NCBI RefSeq assembly: GCF_021869765.1
Contig: NZ_CP084580.1
Span: forward strand, 1,302,001-1,366,000
DNA length: 64,000 nucleotides
DNA from: Chryseobacterium sp. MEBOG06
GTDB taxonomy: Bacteria > Bacteroidota > Bacteroidia > Flavobacteriales > Weeksellaceae
Direction of reading: 5' to 3'
Below are positions 63,192-64,000 of the stretch, one piece after another (the stretch's first letter is position 1; the number at the start of each line of letters is the position of its first letter). Below the pieces are notes generated by a model. The model was not told the origin of the DNA and searched no databases. It saw only the letters and a list, made by a program, of their open reading frames with translations. The translations under genes were made by a program, and so were the position numbers.

Positions 63192-64000
63192 ATGTCATCC
63201 AATAAAAACGCTCTGATTCGATATAAAACATTAGATAAATGCCTTAAAAACAAATACAGGAAATATACGCTTGAAGATCTCATTGACGAATGTTCCGAAG
63301 CTTTATTTGAATTCGAAGGTAAGGAGTCCTATGTCAGTAAGCGAACGGTTCAGCTTGATCTGCAGAATATGCGGAGTGAGAAGTTCGGATATGAGGCTCC
63401 TATTGAAGTCTATGAAAGAAGATATTACCGGTACAGTGATCCCGATTACAGTATCCATAACATCTCTGTGAATGAAAGTGATCTGAAGGCAATGAATAAT
63501 GCGGTTCAGATTTTAAAGCAGTTCAAAGACTTTTCGATGTTTAAAGAAATGAACGGGGTTATCCAGAAACTGGAGGATTCTATTCATGCTACCAGCCAGA
63601 AATCGATTATTCATCTGGATAAAAATGAACAGCTGAAAGGACTTGAACACATCGATATTCTGTACGAAAGTATTGCCAATAAGAAAGTATTAAAGATTTT
63701 CTATAAAAGCTTTACCGCAAAAGAATCCAATATCTTCACGGTTCACCCGCAGTTGTTAAAGGAATTTAATAACCGCTGGTTCCTGATCTGTCTTTATAAA
63801 CAGAAAATGTATAATCTGGCACTAGACAGGATGGAAAGTATCGAAATTGATGAAAGCCTTCAGTATATTGATAAAGATCTGGATGGGGACGAATATTTTA
63901 AAGATATTATAGGAGTTACAGTTGCAGATGGAATGGCTCCCAGAAACGTGGTTTTTTGGGTAGATTCCGGAAATGCCCCTTATGTAAAGACAAAACCACT
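63192..64000 (+). CDS. WYL-domain transcriptional regulator, partial
   Basis: The frame starts at ATG 63192 and is open to the window edge (269 codons). The N terminus is a helix-turn-helix (about 1-75, with YTLEDLIDECSEAL and YVSKRTVQLDLQNMR). The C-terminal part has the WYL-type sheet (KVLKIFYKSF and NNRWFLICLYK near 200). WYL proteins sense nucleic-acid or nucleotide ligands and often control DNA- or RNA-damage and defence genes. It is the natural candidate to bind the shared palindrome of the three RNA-repair promoters, which is inference. Confidence 0.85.
   Translation, partial: MSSNKNALIRYKTLDKCLKNKYRKYTLEDLIDECSEALFEFEGKESYVSKRTVQLDLQNMRSEKFGYEAPIEVYERRYYRYSDPDYSIHNISVNESDLKAMNNAVQILKQFKDFSMFKEMNGVIQKLEDSIHATSQKSIIHLDKNEQLKGLEHIDILYESIANKKVLKIFYKSFTAKESNIFTVHPQLLKEFNNRWFLICLYKQKMYNLALDRMESIEIDESLQYIDKDLDGDEYFKDIIGVTVADGMAPRNVVFWVDSGNAPYVKTKP

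Overview
The window comes from an AT-rich Flavobacteriia chromosome, most like Chryseobacterium or a close relative. Many genes follow the Bacteroidota promoter signature (TTTG, about 20 bases, TAnnTTTG) rather than an E. coli-type one. It also carries a GLPGLI protein, a TonB-dependent receptor, a Bacteroidota-type T6SS Hcp/VgrG pair and GG-leader Cys-rich peptides of the kind common in Chryseobacterium. This placement is inference from gene content; no database search was possible.

Layout. 0-4.3 kb: housekeeping genes (cold-shock protein fragment, SDR, lgt, polysaccharide deacetylase, VIT-family transporter). 4.5-17.9 kb: an orphan type VI secretion island with tube protein, VgrG spike, a DUF2235 lipase-like effector with a lipoprotein candidate immunity protein, and a tandemly duplicated PAAR-like/GH19 effector cassette whose toxin ends and immunity genes have diverged. 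18-21 kb: DeoR regulator and MFS transporter, divergent from a VOC and a HAD gene across a palindromic double promoter. 21-26.4 kb: a decayed accessory stretch (pseudogenes, a 55-base exact repeat, small secreted proteins, an orphan PD-(D/E)XK-like protein) ending at tRNA-Leu(CAA). 26.6-31.7 kb: conserved genes including mgtE. 31.8-32.7 kb: two tandem two-gene operons of six-Cys, knottin-like peptides. 33-34.6 kb: rpsO and neighbours. 34.7-43.3 kb: a sugar-use locus (FucP-type MFS, esterase, GH3, TonB receptor) facing a Nudix-type regulator. 43.4-49.2 kb: pnp, a complete IS3-family element with target duplication, a TIKI/ChaN-like secreted protein and an AraC regulator.

49.4-64 kb is the most striking part: an RNA-repair island, split by a cobT-cobS-cobC cobalamin cluster. 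It has rtcB, a Ro60/TROVE gene (rsr), a Thg1-like 3'-5' polymerase, a polynucleotide-kinase-like P-loop protein, an ATP-grasp protein, two RlaP-type nucleotidyltransferases, unknown proteins and a WYL regulator. It also encodes two RNAs with tRNA acceptor, D and T arms but a long insert in place of the anticodon arm, which is the architecture of bacterial YrlA Y RNAs. Three separate promoters in this island share one unrecorded-looking module: a 7-5-7 palindrome (TACGYAA-N5-TTRCGYA type), exactly 9 bases, then TTACTTTGCAT. This ties the three transcription units into one predicted regulon.
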